From Pasteurella skyensis (lineage in GTDB: Bacteria > Pseudomonadota > Gammaproteobacteria > Enterobacterales > Pasteurellaceae): a DNA stretch of 64,000 nucleotides. The first letter of the stretch is position 1. The number at the start of each line of letters is the position of its first letter. The translations under genes and the position numbers were made by a program. Below are positions 1-7,904 of this stretch, piece by piece. The notes under the pieces were generated by a model. The model was not told the DNA's origin, did no database searches, and was given only the letters and a program-made list of their open reading frames with translations. The stretch lies in contig NZ_CP016180.1 in assembly GCF_013377295.1 (NCBI RefSeq), positions 2,046,001-2,110,000 on the forward strand. Direction: 5' to 3'.

Positions 1-1
1 C

Positions 2-139
2 TGTACTCCTAGTACATCCGATCACCATTTAACAAAACAAATTAAAATGGCGTGTAATTTAGTTGATATTCGCTTTGTTGACCATATTATTGTTGGAAAA
101 GGGGATTATTTTTCCTTTGCAGAGGAAAAATCAATTTAA
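2..139 (+). CDS. radC: RadC-family (JAB domain) protein, C-terminal end only
   Basis: The window opens inside this gene. Frame 2 gives about 45 residues ending at TAA 137-139. The visible part matches the end of the RadC/MPN (JAB) domain: a CTPSTSD segment that would follow the HNHPSG motif, then a stretch with LVDIRFVDHIIVG and a final FAEE. The catalytic metal-binding part lies upstream of the window. radC directly before rpmB-rpmG is the usual order in gammaproteobacteria, which supports the call. RadC's biochemical role is not settled. The gene appears intact at its 3' end. Confidence 0.8.
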   Translation, partial: CTPSTSDHHLTKQIKMACNLVDIRFVDHIIVGKGDYFSFAEEKSI

Positions 140-153
140 AATACTAACAACCC

Positions 154-182
154 TTGAATGCAATAAATAAAAACAGTATAAT
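154..182 (+). promoter_or_regulatory. predicted sigma-70 promoter of rpmB-rpmG
   Basis: TTGAAT (154-159) and TATAAT (177-182) are separated by 17 bp, an almost ideal sigma-70 layout. It lies between the radC stop and rpmB and would give a leader of about 120 nt. The leader contains an AT-rich palindrome around TTAAGCTTAA. Prediction by eye only. Confidence 0.6.
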
Positions 183-306
183 CGCCAGTCTTTATAGTAA
201 CCCCGTGGATTGGGTTTATACCTGACGAGGTAGCTAAAAGCATTATTTACGCTTTTAATACCCGAACCACTTAACTTAAGCTTAAGTAAATTATTGGAGA
301 ATAACA

Positions 307-543
307 ATGTCTAGAGTCTGTCAAGTCACAGGCAAGCGTCCTGTAGTGGGGAATAACCGCTCACACGCAATGAATGCGACTCGCCGTCGTTTCTTACCTA
401 ATCTTCACTCTCACCGTTTTTGGGTTGAAAGTGAAAAACGTTTCGTAACTTTACGCTTAACAGCGAAAGGTATGCGTATTATTGATAAAAAAGGCATCGA
501 TGCAGTTTTAGCTGATATTCGTGCTCGTGGCGAAAAAATCTAA
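307..543 (+). CDS. rpmB: 50S ribosomal protein L28
   Basis: A 78-residue protein of normal length for bacterial L28. It starts [12 protein letters not shown] and contains the typical [17 protein letters not shown] segment that contacts 23S rRNA. A GGAG Shine-Dalgarno sequence sits before the ATG. It forms an operon with rpmG, whose start follows 11 bp after this stop, and is driven by the promoter at 154-182. Its last 96 bp are repeated at 2039-2134, where they form a headless fragment. Confidence 0.97.
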   Translation: MSRVCQVTGKRPVVGNNRSHAMNATRRRFLPNLHSHRFWVESEKRFVTLRLTAKGMRIIDKKGIDAVLADIRARGEKI

Positions 544-554
544 GGAGCTAAACA

Positions 555-725
555 ATGGCAGCTAAAGGTAATCGTGAAAAAATTAAATTAGTGTCTAGTG
601 CTGAAACAGGTCACTTCTACACTACTGATAAAAACAAACGTAATATGCCGGGTAAAATGGAGATCAAAAAATATGATCCTGTTGTGCGTAAACACGTTAT
701 GTATAAAGAAGCAAAAATTAAATAA
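555..725 (+). CDS. rpmG: 50S ribosomal protein L33
   Basis: This ORF encodes 56 residues beginning [19 protein letters not shown]. The length and sequence are those of the cysteine-free (zinc-independent) L33 type; no CxxC pair is present. The Shine-Dalgarno AAGGAG overlaps the rpmB stop region, so the two genes are co-translated. A strong terminator follows. A near-identical second copy lies at 2146-2316. Confidence 0.96.
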   Translation: MAAKGNREKIKLVSSAETGHFYTTDKNKRNMPGKMEIKKYDPVVRKHVMYKEAKIK

Positions 726-756
726 TTTGTTTTATAGTTAAAATTTAGTTTCTTAT

Positions 757-790
757 AAAAGACCTAGTACAATGTATTAGGTCTTTTTTT
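757..790 (+). terminator. rho-independent terminator of rpmB-rpmG
   Basis: A 14-bp stem, AAAAGACCTA(GTAC) paired with (GTAT)TAGGTCTTTT and including one G-T pair, encloses a 3-nt loop and is followed by a run of T to 790. It lies 31 bp after the rpmG stop. Confidence 0.85.
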
Positions 791-950
791 ATTTGCAGAA
801 TTCTTAATCAATCTAACCGCTTATAAATTTATACTAAATTAAAAATCAATTACACTATCTTATTTTTTAATTTAATTAACTATAATAAGCGGTTATTTTT
901 TATCTTAAATTTACATCATTTTTCTTAAATCTTAAAAACTCCATCCAAGA

Positions 951-1002
951 ACTAATAGTATTGTTACTTAGTATTGACATACTAAGTAACAATACTATTA
1001 GT
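951..1002 (+). promoter_or_regulatory. 23-bp perfect inverted repeat upstream of a small gene
   Basis: The arms 951-973 and 980-1002 are perfectly complementary over 23 bp and enclose the 6-nt loop TTGACA (974-979). The element ends 24 bp before the ATG at 1027 and close to its ribosome-binding site. No T-run follows, so it is not a normal terminator. It could be an operator with the -35-like TTGACA in the loop, or an RNA hairpin in the leader of the small gene. No good -10 box stands at the correct distance from TTGACA. Confidence 0.7.
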
Positions 1003-1026
1003 TTAATAAATTTATAGGAGAAAGAA

Positions 1027-1239
1027 ATGGGATTTTTTGATAGTGCTAGTTCTGTTCTTAAATCGGTTGCAAATTCAGCAGCAGAATATAATGCTGAAAT
1101 GCAAGTGTTAAAAGAAAAAATGCAAAGTAAATCAAGTTCTGAGTTACGAGAAATTATTAAGGATGAAGGTTTTTTTGGTTCAACTAGAAAAGAAAAAACT
1201 ATGGCATATTCTGTTTTAAAAGAGCGTGGCGAAATTTAA
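1027..1239 (+). CDS. small hypothetical protein, 70 residues
   Basis: Not recognised. It starts at ATG 1027 after a good Shine-Dalgarno sequence (AGGAGAAAG). The protein starts MGFFDSASSVLKSVANSAAE, is soluble, and is predicted mostly helical, with a charged middle section (KEKMQSKSSSELREIIKD) and a basic end. No signal peptide or membrane segment is seen. It lies in the accessory DNA between the two rpmG copies, right after the long inverted repeat at 951-1002. The strong ribosome-binding site and sensible composition argue that it is a real gene. Function unknown. Confidence 0.6.
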   Translation: MGFFDSASSVLKSVANSAAEYNAEMQVLKEKMQSKSSSELREIIKDEGFFGSTRKEKTMAYSVLKERGEI

Positions 1240-1265
1240 TATTATTTGTGTAATGGAGATTAGCA

Positions 1266-1402
1266 ATGTCTGGAATAATTAAGCTTCCACATAATGTGGT
1301 AAGCAAGTAAAAACAGCACAAGAATTAGAAAATAAATTTGGTTATAGAATGACAAGCACTAAGACGGTGACTAATCAGAGCGGGTGTAGAGCGTGCCGTT
1401 AA
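1266..1402 (+). pseudogene. small ORF remnant with a frameshift
   Basis: ATG 1266 follows a GGAG sequence at good spacing and reads MSGIIKLPHNVV before a stop at 1308-1310. Another frame continues from about 1298 as CGKQVKTAQELENKFGYRM and runs on through TSTKTVTNQSGCRACR to TAA 1400-1402. Joining the two needs a one-nucleotide frameshift near 1297. The combined product would be about 45 residues with several cysteines at the end. It follows the 1027 gene by 26 bp and may have formed an operon with it. Function unknown; the reconstruction is by eye. Confidence 0.35.
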
Positions 1403-1416
1403 ATTGTTTACATAAT

Positions 1417-1446
1417 AAAAAATAAGGCAAATTTCTTTGCCTTATT
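1417..1446 (-). terminator. terminator hairpin behind the transketolase remnant
   Basis: Arms 1421-1431 and 1436-1446 (AATAAGGCAAA and its complement) form an 11-bp perfect stem with a 4-nt loop. On the minus strand it is followed by a T-rich run, so it would end transcription of the minus-strand remnant at 1467-2023. It could also work in the other direction. Confidence 0.65.
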
Positions 1447-1466
1447 GATTGGTTTAGATTACAAAT

Positions 1467-2023
1467 TTAAAACGAAACCACCTGTTTCACAATATTCTCA
1501 GCAGTTAGCTCATATTCTTTTATTAAGAAATCAAGTGTGCCAACTTGTCCGTAGCAGTTTTTAATGCTGATACGACGCAGAGGGGTTGGGCAATGTTCTG
1601 ATAGCTCTTCTGCGAAAGCACTGCCAAGTCCATTTTCAATACTGTGATTTTCGCAGGTTACGACTTTAACAGTTAATTGAGCGTATTTAATAATACATTC
1701 TTTATCAATCGGTTTGAGAGTGAACATATCAATAACGCTTACTTGAATACCTTGCTGTGTTAGTATTTCAGCCACTTTAAATGCTTCGGCAACCATAATA
1801 CTGTTTGCATCTTTACTTTCTCGTAGCACTTTTGCTTTACCAATAGTAAAAGTTTCATCATCTTGGTAAATTTTAACTGCATTTTTACGAATGGTGCGAA
1901 CCCAATAAAAACCACCTAAATCAACTAATTGATTGATAATGTTTTTCATCATTGTACCATCGGTAATTTCAAGAACATTTGCACTAGCAAGCCACGAATA
2001 GTCCCTATATCTTCAAAAGACAT
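1467..2023 (-). pseudogene. remnant of a transketolase C-terminal subunit
   Basis: The open part from 1952 down to 1467 matches the end of the split-type transketolase C-subunit: VSVIDMFTLKPIDKE, then VTCENHSIENGLGSAFAEEL, then YGQVGTLDFLIKEY, which is the usual transketolase C-terminal domain. These subunits are normally about 300 residues. Upstream, a good Shine-Dalgarno sequence (GGAGG) and ATG at 2023 begin [11 protein letters not shown], but after a few codons the frame must shift to reach VLEITDGTMMKNI. The pyrimidine-binding domain is missing. The simplest reading is a gene that lost its middle and is frameshifted. It may once have served pentose-phosphate metabolism with the neighbouring ula genes. 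Confidence 0.7.
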
Positions 2024-2038
2024 ATGCGTTCCTCCATT

Positions 2039-2320
2039 ACTTTACGCTTAACAGCGAAAGGAATGCGTATTATTGATAAAAAAGGCATCGATGTAGTTTT
2101 AGCTGATATTCGTGCTCGTGGCGAAAAAATCTAAGGAGCTAAACAATGGCAGCTAAAGGTAATCGTGAAAAAATTAAATTAGTGTCTAGTGCTGAAACAG
2201 GTCACTTCTACACTACAGATAAAAACAAACGTAATATGCCAGGTAAAATGGAGATCAAAAAATATGATCCTGTTGTGTGTAAACACGTTATGTATAAAGA
2301 AGCAAAAATTAAATAATTTG
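2039..2320 (+). repeat. duplicated rpmB tail plus rpmG (second copy)
   Basis: This stretch repeats 448-729 with a fixed offset of 1591 bp and only about five base differences by eye. It begins inside rpmB (last 96 bp, giving a headless L28 end to the stop at 2132-2134) and includes a whole rpmG. Its left edge abuts the start region of the transketolase remnant. The 1.3 kb between the copies is therefore bracketed by direct repeats. Confidence 0.92.
2146..2316 (+). CDS. rpmG: second copy of ribosomal protein L33
   Basis: 56 residues, identical to the L33 encoded at 555-725 except for Arg45 to Cys (CGT to TGT). The ribosome-binding site AAGGAG and start context are copied intact, so it could be translated if transcribed. 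It has no visible promoter of its own: the duplication starts inside rpmB, and the DNA just upstream is the start of a minus-strand remnant. A single cysteine does not make a zinc ribbon. It is probably weakly expressed or on the way to becoming a pseudogene. Confidence 0.75.
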   Translation: MAAKGNREKIKLVSSAETGHFYTTDKNKRNMPGKMEIKKYDPVVCKHVMYKEAKIK

Positions 2321-2341
2321 CTTTATATATCAAAATTTAAA

Positions 2342-2364
2342 ACCCAGCCTCTGCTGGTTTTTTT
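2342..2364 (+). terminator. terminator after the second rpmG
   Basis: The stem CCAGC (2344-2348) / GCTGG (2353-2357) with loop CTCT is followed by seven T residues. It differs from the terminator behind the first rpmG, so the duplication ends between the gene and this hairpin. Confidence 0.6.
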
Positions 2365-2443
2365 GTAAATAATTCATAACATCTCACCGCTTATTTTGTT
2401 TGTTAATACCTGATTATACCTAAAAGAGTGTTATCTTAAACAT

Positions 2444-2488
2444 AAAAAAATAAAGCCGCCTTTTTTAATAATAAAAAGGCGACTTATT
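2444..2488 (-). terminator. terminator of the ulaAB-ulaC-ulaD operon
   Basis: On the minus strand, AAGTCGCCTTTTT pairs with AAAAAGGCGGCTT across a short AT loop, with one mismatch, and is followed by a T-run. It lies just after the ulaD stop. Confidence 0.65.
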
Positions 2489-2509
2489 ATATAGACATCA
2501 AATAATGAT

Positions 2510-3187
2510 TTAAGCCCAGTATTTATCGATCTCTGCACGGATAGCCAGTGCAGTTTCCTCACCTTTTTCACCTACTAATGCACGTCCTGCAATAAAGACT
2601 TTCGCATTAGTAATTTCTTTAAATAAGTGAATCTCTTGTGGCACGATACCGCCTGTAATTGACAGCTCTAAGCCAAGATCAGCAAGTTTTTGCATTTTTT
2701 CAATATCTTCTGCTGTCCAACCTTTTCCAGCTAGTTCAGCATCACGAGAGCGGTGATAAATTGCTTGTTTTACGCCTAAATCAACCCATTCTTGTGCATC
2801 TTCAAATGTCCAGTTGCCGTAGATTTCAATTTGAATTTCTTTTTTCACTTTTAAATCTGGATTTGCTGCGTTGAAATCATCAGCCACTTTTTTACACGCT
2901 GCTTTTGTTGCAGGGTGGGCTGCTGCTGATACGGTTAACCAGTCTGCACCTGATTCAAATGCCATTTTCGCTAATATTGCTCCACCATCGGTAGTTTTTA
3001 AGTCGCACACCAAAATGTGATCTGGGTGTAATGCACGTAAGGTTTTTACCGCTTTCATTCCTTCGGCACAAGCTAAAATTGTTCCGACTTCAATAATATC
3101 TACGGTTTTTTCCGCCACTTTTGCATCTGCTACTGCTTTTTCAAGACTTAATGAATCTAATGCAATTTGTAATAATGGTTTTGACAT
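2510..3187 (-). CDS. ulaD: 3-keto-L-gulonate-6-phosphate decarboxylase
   Basis: A 225-residue protein of the OMP-decarboxylase/KGPDC family. It converts 3-keto-L-gulonate 6-phosphate to L-xylulose 5-phosphate plus CO2 in anaerobic L-ascorbate use. The catalytic residues known for the family fall at the expected positions: Asp11, Glu33, then Asp62-Lys64-Asp67 in CDLKTTDGG. It is the last gene of the minus-strand operon, 15 bp after ulaC. Its product feeds UlaE, encoded on the other side of the regulon. Length and motifs are normal. Confidence 0.95.
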   Translation of the reverse strand: MSKPLLQIALDSLSLEKAVADAKVAEKTVDIIEVGTILACAEGMKAVKTLRALHPDHILVCDLKTTDGGAILAKMAFESGADWLTVSAAAHPATKAACKKVADDFNAANPDLKVKKEIQIEIYGNWTFEDAQEWVDLGVKQAIYHRSRDAELAGKGWTAEDIEKMQKLADLGLELSITGGIVPQEIHLFKEITNAKVFIAGRALVGEKGEETALAIRAEIDKYWA

Positions 3188-3202
3188 TTTATATTCCTTT
3201 TA

Positions 3203-3679
3203 TTATTTGTTTAATGCTGCATCTATAACAGCGTAAATTTCTTCATTTGTTTGACACGCCAAGATTTTTGCTAAATCAACCCCTGTTTCACTTTCAGGAT
3301 CCTCATCTTCTAGCACTTGGGTAATTTCCATAATGCCTTGCATATGTTCGTCAGATGAGCTACCTGACAAAGTAATCAGTACTTTTACACCTTCATCTTC
3401 ACCATCAAAGAAAACGGGGTCAGTCAATGTGACTAATGCAAAAGCGGTTTTAATTACGCCTTCTTCTGGGCGAGCGTGAGGCATTGCTAGTCCCGGTGCT
3501 AAGATGATGTAAGGCCCCATTTCTTTTACTTTATTGATAATGTTGTCATAGTAACGAGGTTCAATCGCACCAGAATCAACTAACATATCGGTACCAATTT
3601 TAATTGCCTCTTCCCAGCTAGTGGCGGTTTGGTTTAATTTAATTGAGTTATTCTCAATCAGAGATTGTTTTAAATTCAT
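3203..3679 (-). CDS. ulaC: ascorbate-specific PTS enzyme IIA
   Basis: This 158-residue cytoplasmic protein is of the mannitol/fructose-type IIA fold. The phosphorylated histidine is His68 in the GLAMPHARPEEG motif. It takes the phosphate from HPr and passes it to the IIB domain of UlaAB. It lies between ulaAB and ulaD. A hairpin at 3721-3746 separates it from ulaAB, which may lower expression of ulaC and ulaD relative to the permease. Confidence 0.93.
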   Translation of the reverse strand: MNLKQSLIENNSIKLNQTATSWEEAIKIGTDMLVDSGAIEPRYYDNIINKVKEMGPYIILAPGLAMPHARPEEGVIKTAFALVTLTDPVFFDGEDEGVKVLITLSGSSSDEHMQGIMEITQVLEDEDPESETGVDLAKILACQTNEEIYAVIDAALNK

Positions 3680-3720
3680 TTTAAATACCTTTTTAATATT
3701 TTTTCAATTTTAAGAACAGA

Positions 3721-3746
3721 GCCCCTAGAAATTATTCTCTAGGGGC
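3721..3746 (-). promoter_or_regulatory. intra-operon hairpin between ulaAB and ulaC
   Basis: A perfect 9-bp stem, GCCCCTAGA (3721-3729) with TCTAGGGGC (3738-3746), has an 8-nt loop. On the minus strand it is followed only by a mixed T-rich stretch, so it looks like a partial terminator or an mRNA-stabilising structure at the 3' end of the permease message. Confidence 0.6.
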
Positions 3747-3793
3747 TGTTTTAACTATTTTAGATTCTCTCTAAAATTAATCGCAGTTGATGA

Positions 3794-5575
3794 TTAACTT
3801 GCGTTGTGTTTATTGATTAATTCAACCAATTCATCACCAAATGAGTTCGGGTTAAGCATATTTTTAACACCTAATACAGATACTTTGTCGCCACCATCAA
3901 TTTCATTCGCAAGATGCTGTGAAGAAACGACGATATCTACGTTTGCTAGTTTACCTTTATAATCGGTAACCGCACAAGAATCCATTTCATTTGGAATACC
4001 ACGTTTATCAAGGTAGTTTTTGATTTTCATTTTCATCATCATTGATGAACCTTGACCAGAACCACATACTGCTAAGATACGAACAGCTTTTGCACTACTT
4101 TGAGAATTTGTAAAAACTTCCTCAGAAGTGACCGCTTCATCTTCTTCAATACCAAATCCATAATATTGATCTAATGTTTTACCTTGAGCTTGTGCTGCTG
4201 CTTCATCTGTACGTAATTGTTTTGATGCAAAGAACATATAAACTAATGCTGCGGCAACAATAACAAAGAAGAAGAATGGGATAGAGATGATACCTTGTAA
4301 GATTGGTGGCCAGAATAATGCCCAGTCAGCCATTCCCATCCAACCATTAAAGATTGTACCTTGATCAGCAAGCATTTGGATTACCCAAGCAGAACCTAAG
4401 ATTTCGATCATACCCATTACAAAACAAACTTTCATAACAGCTTTCCAACCACCAAAGCGGTTTGCAAATACCCCGATTGTTGCGTTAGAGAAGAACATTG
4501 GGATAAAGCCTGGAATGATAAGAACACTTGCATCCATACCAAGAAGAATGCCAACAGCAACAAACTGACCGATAGCACCCCACATAAAGCCGAATACCAT
4601 TGCATTTGGAGAGAATGCGTAAATTGCCGCACAGTCAATCGCTAATACTGCATTTGGAATTAAACGCTCAGAAATACCTTTGAAAGCTTCTGAAAGTTCT
4701 GCGACGAACATACGTACACCTGTTACGATAATTTGAATAGCGACCGCAAATTTAAGCCCTGTTTCAAGAATATAGATTGTCCAGTGTGTTTTACCCGCCA
4801 TTACTTGTAAGTTATCTAAACCAAATGACAGTAAAATAATACCGAAGAATACGGTCATTACAATCGCTGTTGCTGATACGCTATCGTGGAAAATATGCAA
4901 CCAGTTTGGTAATTTCATATGTTCAACACTGTCATCTTTATCACCTAATTTAGGTGCAACTTTAACCGCGATCCAAGATGCAATTTGTTGTTGGTGACCA
5001 ATTGAGAACCCTGCTCCACCTGTAACAGCCTGTGTTGGTTGATACATAATATTAGAAGAGATACCCCAATAAAGTGCCATTAATACACTAGTATAAATGA
5101 TGGTTTCCCACATTGTTGCACCAATAATCATATAAAATACCGCCACTAAACCTGCTTGCTGGAACATAATGTGTCCAGTAAGCATAATAGTACGAATACC
5201 AGTGAAACGTCTAAATGCAACTAAAAGAATATTTAATGCTAATGCTCCAAGTACTGCATAACCTACCCAAGCATAATTATCTGCCATTGTGGTAATGGTC
5301 GCTTGCATAGCAGTGTATGGGTCAACAATTGCCCCTGTTAAACCATGTACTTCATTAAGTTTTAAAATAATTGGTTTAAAGCCTTTAACAAGTGTGCCAG
5401 CACCTACTTGTACAAGCATAAAACCAGCTATAGTTTTAATAGTTCCTTTAAGAATTGTAGTGGTATCTTTTTTCAATAAAATATAACCAATACAAGCAAC
5501 GATACCTAATAAGAGCGGTGCTTTAGATAGCACTTGATCTTTTAGGAAAATCAGGATTTCTGTAATAAACTCCAT
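3794..5575 (-). CDS. ulaA: ascorbate-specific PTS enzyme IICB (UlaA-UlaB fusion)
   Basis: 593 residues. The first 465 or so form the UlaA-type membrane transporter, with about ten hydrophobic segments starting at [17 protein letters not shown] linker rich in Glu, Ala and Gln follows. From residue 498 there is a complete IIB domain with the phosphocysteine Cys504 in [10 protein letters not shown]. In E. coli, UlaA and UlaB are separate proteins; here they are one. The protein takes up L-ascorbate and releases L-ascorbate 6-phosphate, the substrate of UlaG. It is the first gene of the minus-strand operon and faces the shared control region. Confidence 0.94.
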   Translation of the reverse strand: MEFITEILIFLKDQVLSKAPLLLGIVACIGYILLKKDTTTILKGTIKTIAGFMLVQVGAGTLVKGFKPIILKLNEVHGLTGAIVDPYTAMQATITTMADNYAWVGYAVLGALALNILLVAFRRFTGIRTIMLTGHIMFQQAGLVAVFYMIIGATMWETIIYTSVLMALYWGISSNIMYQPTQAVTGGAGFSIGHQQQIASWIAVKVAPKLGDKDDSVEHMKLPNWLHIFHDSVSATAIVMTVFFGIILLSFGLDNLQVMAGKTHWTIYILETGLKFAVAIQIIVTGVRMFVAELSEAFKGISERLIPNAVLAIDCAAIYAFSPNAMVFGFMWGAIGQFVAVGILLGMDASVLIIPGFIPMFFSNATIGVFANRFGGWKAVMKVCFVMGMIEILGSAWVIQMLADQGTIFNGWMGMADWALFWPPILQGIISIPFFFFVIVAAALVYMFFASKQLRTDEAAAQAQGKTLDQYYGFGIEEDEAVTSEEVFTNSQSSAKAVRILAVCGSGQGSSMMMKMKIKNYLDKRGIPNEMDSCAVTDYKGKLANVDIVVSSQHLANEIDGGDKVSVLGVKNMLNPNSFGDELVELINKHNAS

Positions 5576-5726
5576 AAGTCATTTCCTTTTTGTGAGTAAA
5601 AAATAGTAGTTGAAACGATTAGCGATTTTCAACAATCACTATTATGATATAGAAAATCAAAATTTGCGTAATCATCACTATAATACGCCTTAATAGACGA
5701 TTAAAAAAGATTAAATTTGATTATTT

Positions 5727-5742
5727 GTGAACAAGATCACAT
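5727..5742. promoter_or_regulatory. CRP binding site in the ula control region
   Basis: TGTGA (5727-5731), N6, TCACA (5738-5742) is a perfect palindromic match to the CRP consensus. It lies in the 370-bp gap between the divergent ulaAB and ulaG starts and would link the regulon to cAMP, as in E. coli. Confidence 0.75.
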
Positions 5743-5839
5743 TTTATATTTAAATATTTTTGATAAAAAAAGATGGTTATTCAGAGAAAATCATAAATAA
5801 ATCGCTTTTATTCCTTTGAAAAATGAAAAAAATATAAAA

Positions 5840-5855
5840 TTTGACCTAAATCACA
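5840..5855. promoter_or_regulatory. second CRP-like site in the ula control region
   Basis: TTTGA (5840-5844), N6, TCACA (5851-5855) has one mismatch to the CRP consensus. It lies about 90 bp upstream of the ulaG start codon and 113 bp from the first site. Confidence 0.55.
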
Positions 5856-5886
5856 GTTTAGGAAAAAAAGATTGAATAAATCAAAA

Positions 5887-5913
5887 TGATTATGTATGAT
5901 TATTTTTGATTTC
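5887..5913. promoter_or_regulatory. three direct repeats, candidate UlaR operator
   Basis: TGATTAT at 5887, TGATTAT at 5897 and TGATTTC at 5907 recur every 10 bp, so they lie on one face of the helix. A similar TTGATTATTT is at 5718-5727, beside the first CRP site. DeoR-family repressors often use repeats of this kind. The link to UlaR is inferred from position only. Confidence 0.45.
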
Positions 5914-5945
5914 TTATTATCGTTTTTTATCAGGAGTAAATTAAA

Positions 5946-7037
5946 ATGTCAAAAGTACAAGAAATAACAAGAGAAAGCTGGATTCTTTCAACTTTTCCAG
6001 AGTGGGGAACGTGGTTAAATGAAGAAATTGCCGCAGAGGTAGTGCCAGAAAAAAGTTTTGCGATGTGGTGGTTAGGTAACTGCTCAATTTGGATCAAAAC
6101 ACCCGCTGGGGCAAACGTATGTATGGATCTATGGTGTTTCCGTGGAAAAAATACTAAAAAAGTAAAAGATATGGTACGTGGACACCAAATGGCGAATATG
6201 TCAGGTGTGCGTAAATTACAACCAAACTTACGTACAAGTCCTGTTGTTATTGACCCATTTGCAATTGAAGAATTAGATTTCTTATTAGCCTCACACTACC
6301 ATAGTGATCATATTGATATCAATGTTGCCGCAGCAGTTATCAATAACCCAAAATTAGATCACGTTAAATTTATTGGTCCAGAATACTGTACTGATATTTG
6401 GCAAAAATGGGGTGTACCAGCAGATCGTTGTATTACGGTTAAACCGGGCGATACAGTGAAAATCAAAGATATGGAAATTCTTGCATTAGACGGTTTTGAT
6501 AGAACGTGTTTAGTCACACTTCCAGTTCAAGGTGCAGAGGAAAATGGTGGCGAATTACACGGTCTTTGCCCAAGTGATGAAGAAATGGGTAAAAAATGTG
6601 TAAACTACATTTTCAAAACACCGGGTGGTAACATTTATCACGGTGCAGATTCACACTACTCTGTTCAATTTGCTAAACACGGTAAAGAACACGATATTGA
6701 TGTAGTATTAAATAACTATGGTGATAATCCAGTTGGAATTATGGATAAAATGACTTCTATTGACCTACTTCGTATGGCGGAAGCATTAAGAGCAAAAGTT
6801 ATTATTCCAGTACACCACGATGTATGGTCAAACTTCCAAGCAAGTACAGATGAAATCTTAGCATTATATAGAATGCGTAAGGATCGTTTACAATATAAGT
6901 TCCATCCATTTATTTGGGAAGTAGGTGGTAAATATGTGTATCCTCGTGATAAAGATTTAATTGAGTACCACCACCCTCGTGGATTTGATGATTGTTTTGA
7001 ACAAGAACCAAATGTACCATTTAAAAGCATTCTTTAA
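5946..7037 (+). CDS. ulaG: L-ascorbate-6-phosphate lactonase
   Basis: A 363-residue enzyme of the metallo-beta-lactamase superfamily. It hydrolyses L-ascorbate 6-phosphate to 3-keto-L-gulonate 6-phosphate, the substrate of UlaD. The metal-binding signature is [12 protein letters not shown] (HxHxDH), with further ligand motifs at GADSHYS and PVHHDVW. The length is close to the 354 residues of the E. coli enzyme. The ATG follows a CAGGAG ribosome-binding site. A terminator-like hairpin comes after it, so ulaG may be expressed partly apart from ulaR-ulaE-ulaF. Confidence 0.95.
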   Translation: MSKVQEITRESWILSTFPEWGTWLNEEIAAEVVPEKSFAMWWLGNCSIWIKTPAGANVCMDLWCFRGKNTKKVKDMVRGHQMANMSGVRKLQPNLRTSPVVIDPFAIEELDFLLASHYHSDHIDINVAAAVINNPKLDHVKFIGPEYCTDIWQKWGVPADRCITVKPGDTVKIKDMEILALDGFDRTCLVTLPVQGAEENGGELHGLCPSDEEMGKKCVNYIFKTPGGNIYHGADSHYSVQFAKHGKEHDIDVVLNNYGDNPVGIMDKMTSIDLLRMAEALRAKVIIPVHHDVWSNFQASTDEILALYRMRKDRLQYKFHPFIWEVGGKYVYPRDKDLIEYHHPRGFDDCFEQEPNVPFKSIL

Positions 7038-7045
7038 TATACTTT

Positions 7046-7079
7046 ACCACCCCTTAATTGGGGTGGTTTCTCCTTTTAT
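7046..7079 (+). terminator. terminator between ulaG and ulaR
   Basis: The stem ACCACCCC (7046-7053) / GGGGTGGT (7060-7067) with loop TTAATT is followed by a pyrimidine-rich tract with TTTT. A TATAAT at 7087-7092 just beyond it could be the -10 box of a separate ulaR promoter, although the matching -35 is weak. Confidence 0.7.
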
Positions 7080-7122
7080 TGTTCATTATAATTAGCATCA
7101 TTTTTTCATCAGAGATATAAAT

Positions 7123-7878
7123 ATGAACGAAAATTATAGACAACAGCAGCTACTTAAATTAGTTAATGAACGAAAATATTTAGCCACGTCTGAAATCATT
7201 GATCTGCTTGATATTTCTCCTGCTACTGCTCGTCGAGATATTACAAAGTTAGATCAACAAGGCAAATTGAAAAAAGTGCGTAATGGCGCAGAATCTCTAA
7301 ATACAACTTATTATTCAACTGGTTCACTGACTATCAAACAAAACATCAATAACCTTGCAGAAAAAAAACGTATTGCCATTGCCGCAAATAAATTATGCAA
7401 AGAAGATACGAGCGTGATTCTTACTTGCGGTTCAACAATGTTGATGTTAGGGGAAAGTTTATGTGGTAAAAATTTGCAAATTATTACTAATTACTTACCG
7501 CTAGCAAATACACTTATTAATAATGAGCACAATAATGTGGTTATTATGGGTGGGCAATATACAAAAAGTCAGGCAATTACACTGTCTTTAAACACAAGTT
7601 CAGATGATTATGCTGCAGATATTCTTTTTACCAGTGGTAAAGGGCTTTCACAAGAAGGCTTATATAAAAATGATATGTTGATTGCTAATTCTGAACAAAA
7701 AATGCTGGATAAAGTAGAAAAATTAGTTGTCCTACTAGATAGTACCAAACTGGGAAAACGTGTGGGAATGCTTTTTGCTGAATTAAAAAATATTGATATT
7801 TTAATTACAGGGAAAGAAGCCGATCCAACTATTATTAAAGAGTTAACAGCGCAAGGGTTACAAATTATTCTTGCTTAA
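7123..7878 (+). CDS. ulaR: DeoR-family repressor of the ascorbate regulon
   Basis: 251 residues. The N-terminal winged helix-turn-helix reads SEIIDLLDISPATARRDITK, followed by a DeoR sensor domain. Several stretches closely resemble E. coli UlaR (KKVRNGAE, IITNYLPLAN, IMGGQYTKSQ, TSGKGLSQEGLYK). In E. coli, L-ascorbate 6-phosphate releases UlaR from DNA; the same is inferred here. It is the only regulator in the cluster, and candidate operators lie at 5887-5913. ulaE follows after 26 bp. Confidence 0.92.
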   Translation: MNENYRQQQLLKLVNERKYLATSEIIDLLDISPATARRDITKLDQQGKLKKVRNGAESLNTTYYSTGSLTIKQNINNLAEKKRIAIAANKLCKEDTSVILTCGSTMLMLGESLCGKNLQIITNYLPLANTLINNEHNNVVIMGGQYTKSQAITLSLNTSSDDYAADILFTSGKGLSQEGLYKNDMLIANSEQKMLDKVEKLVVLLDSTKLGKRVGMLFAELKNIDILITGKEADPTIIKELTAQGLQIILA

Positions 7879-7904
7879 CCATAAAGATTTGACAGGATAA
7901 AAGA

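Noticed and set aside
974-1007. TTGACA in the palindrome loop as -35 of a promoter for the 1027 gene
   Set aside because: The only -10-like hexamer (TTTAAT, 1002-1007) is 22 bp away, outside the working range; it remains only a possibility.
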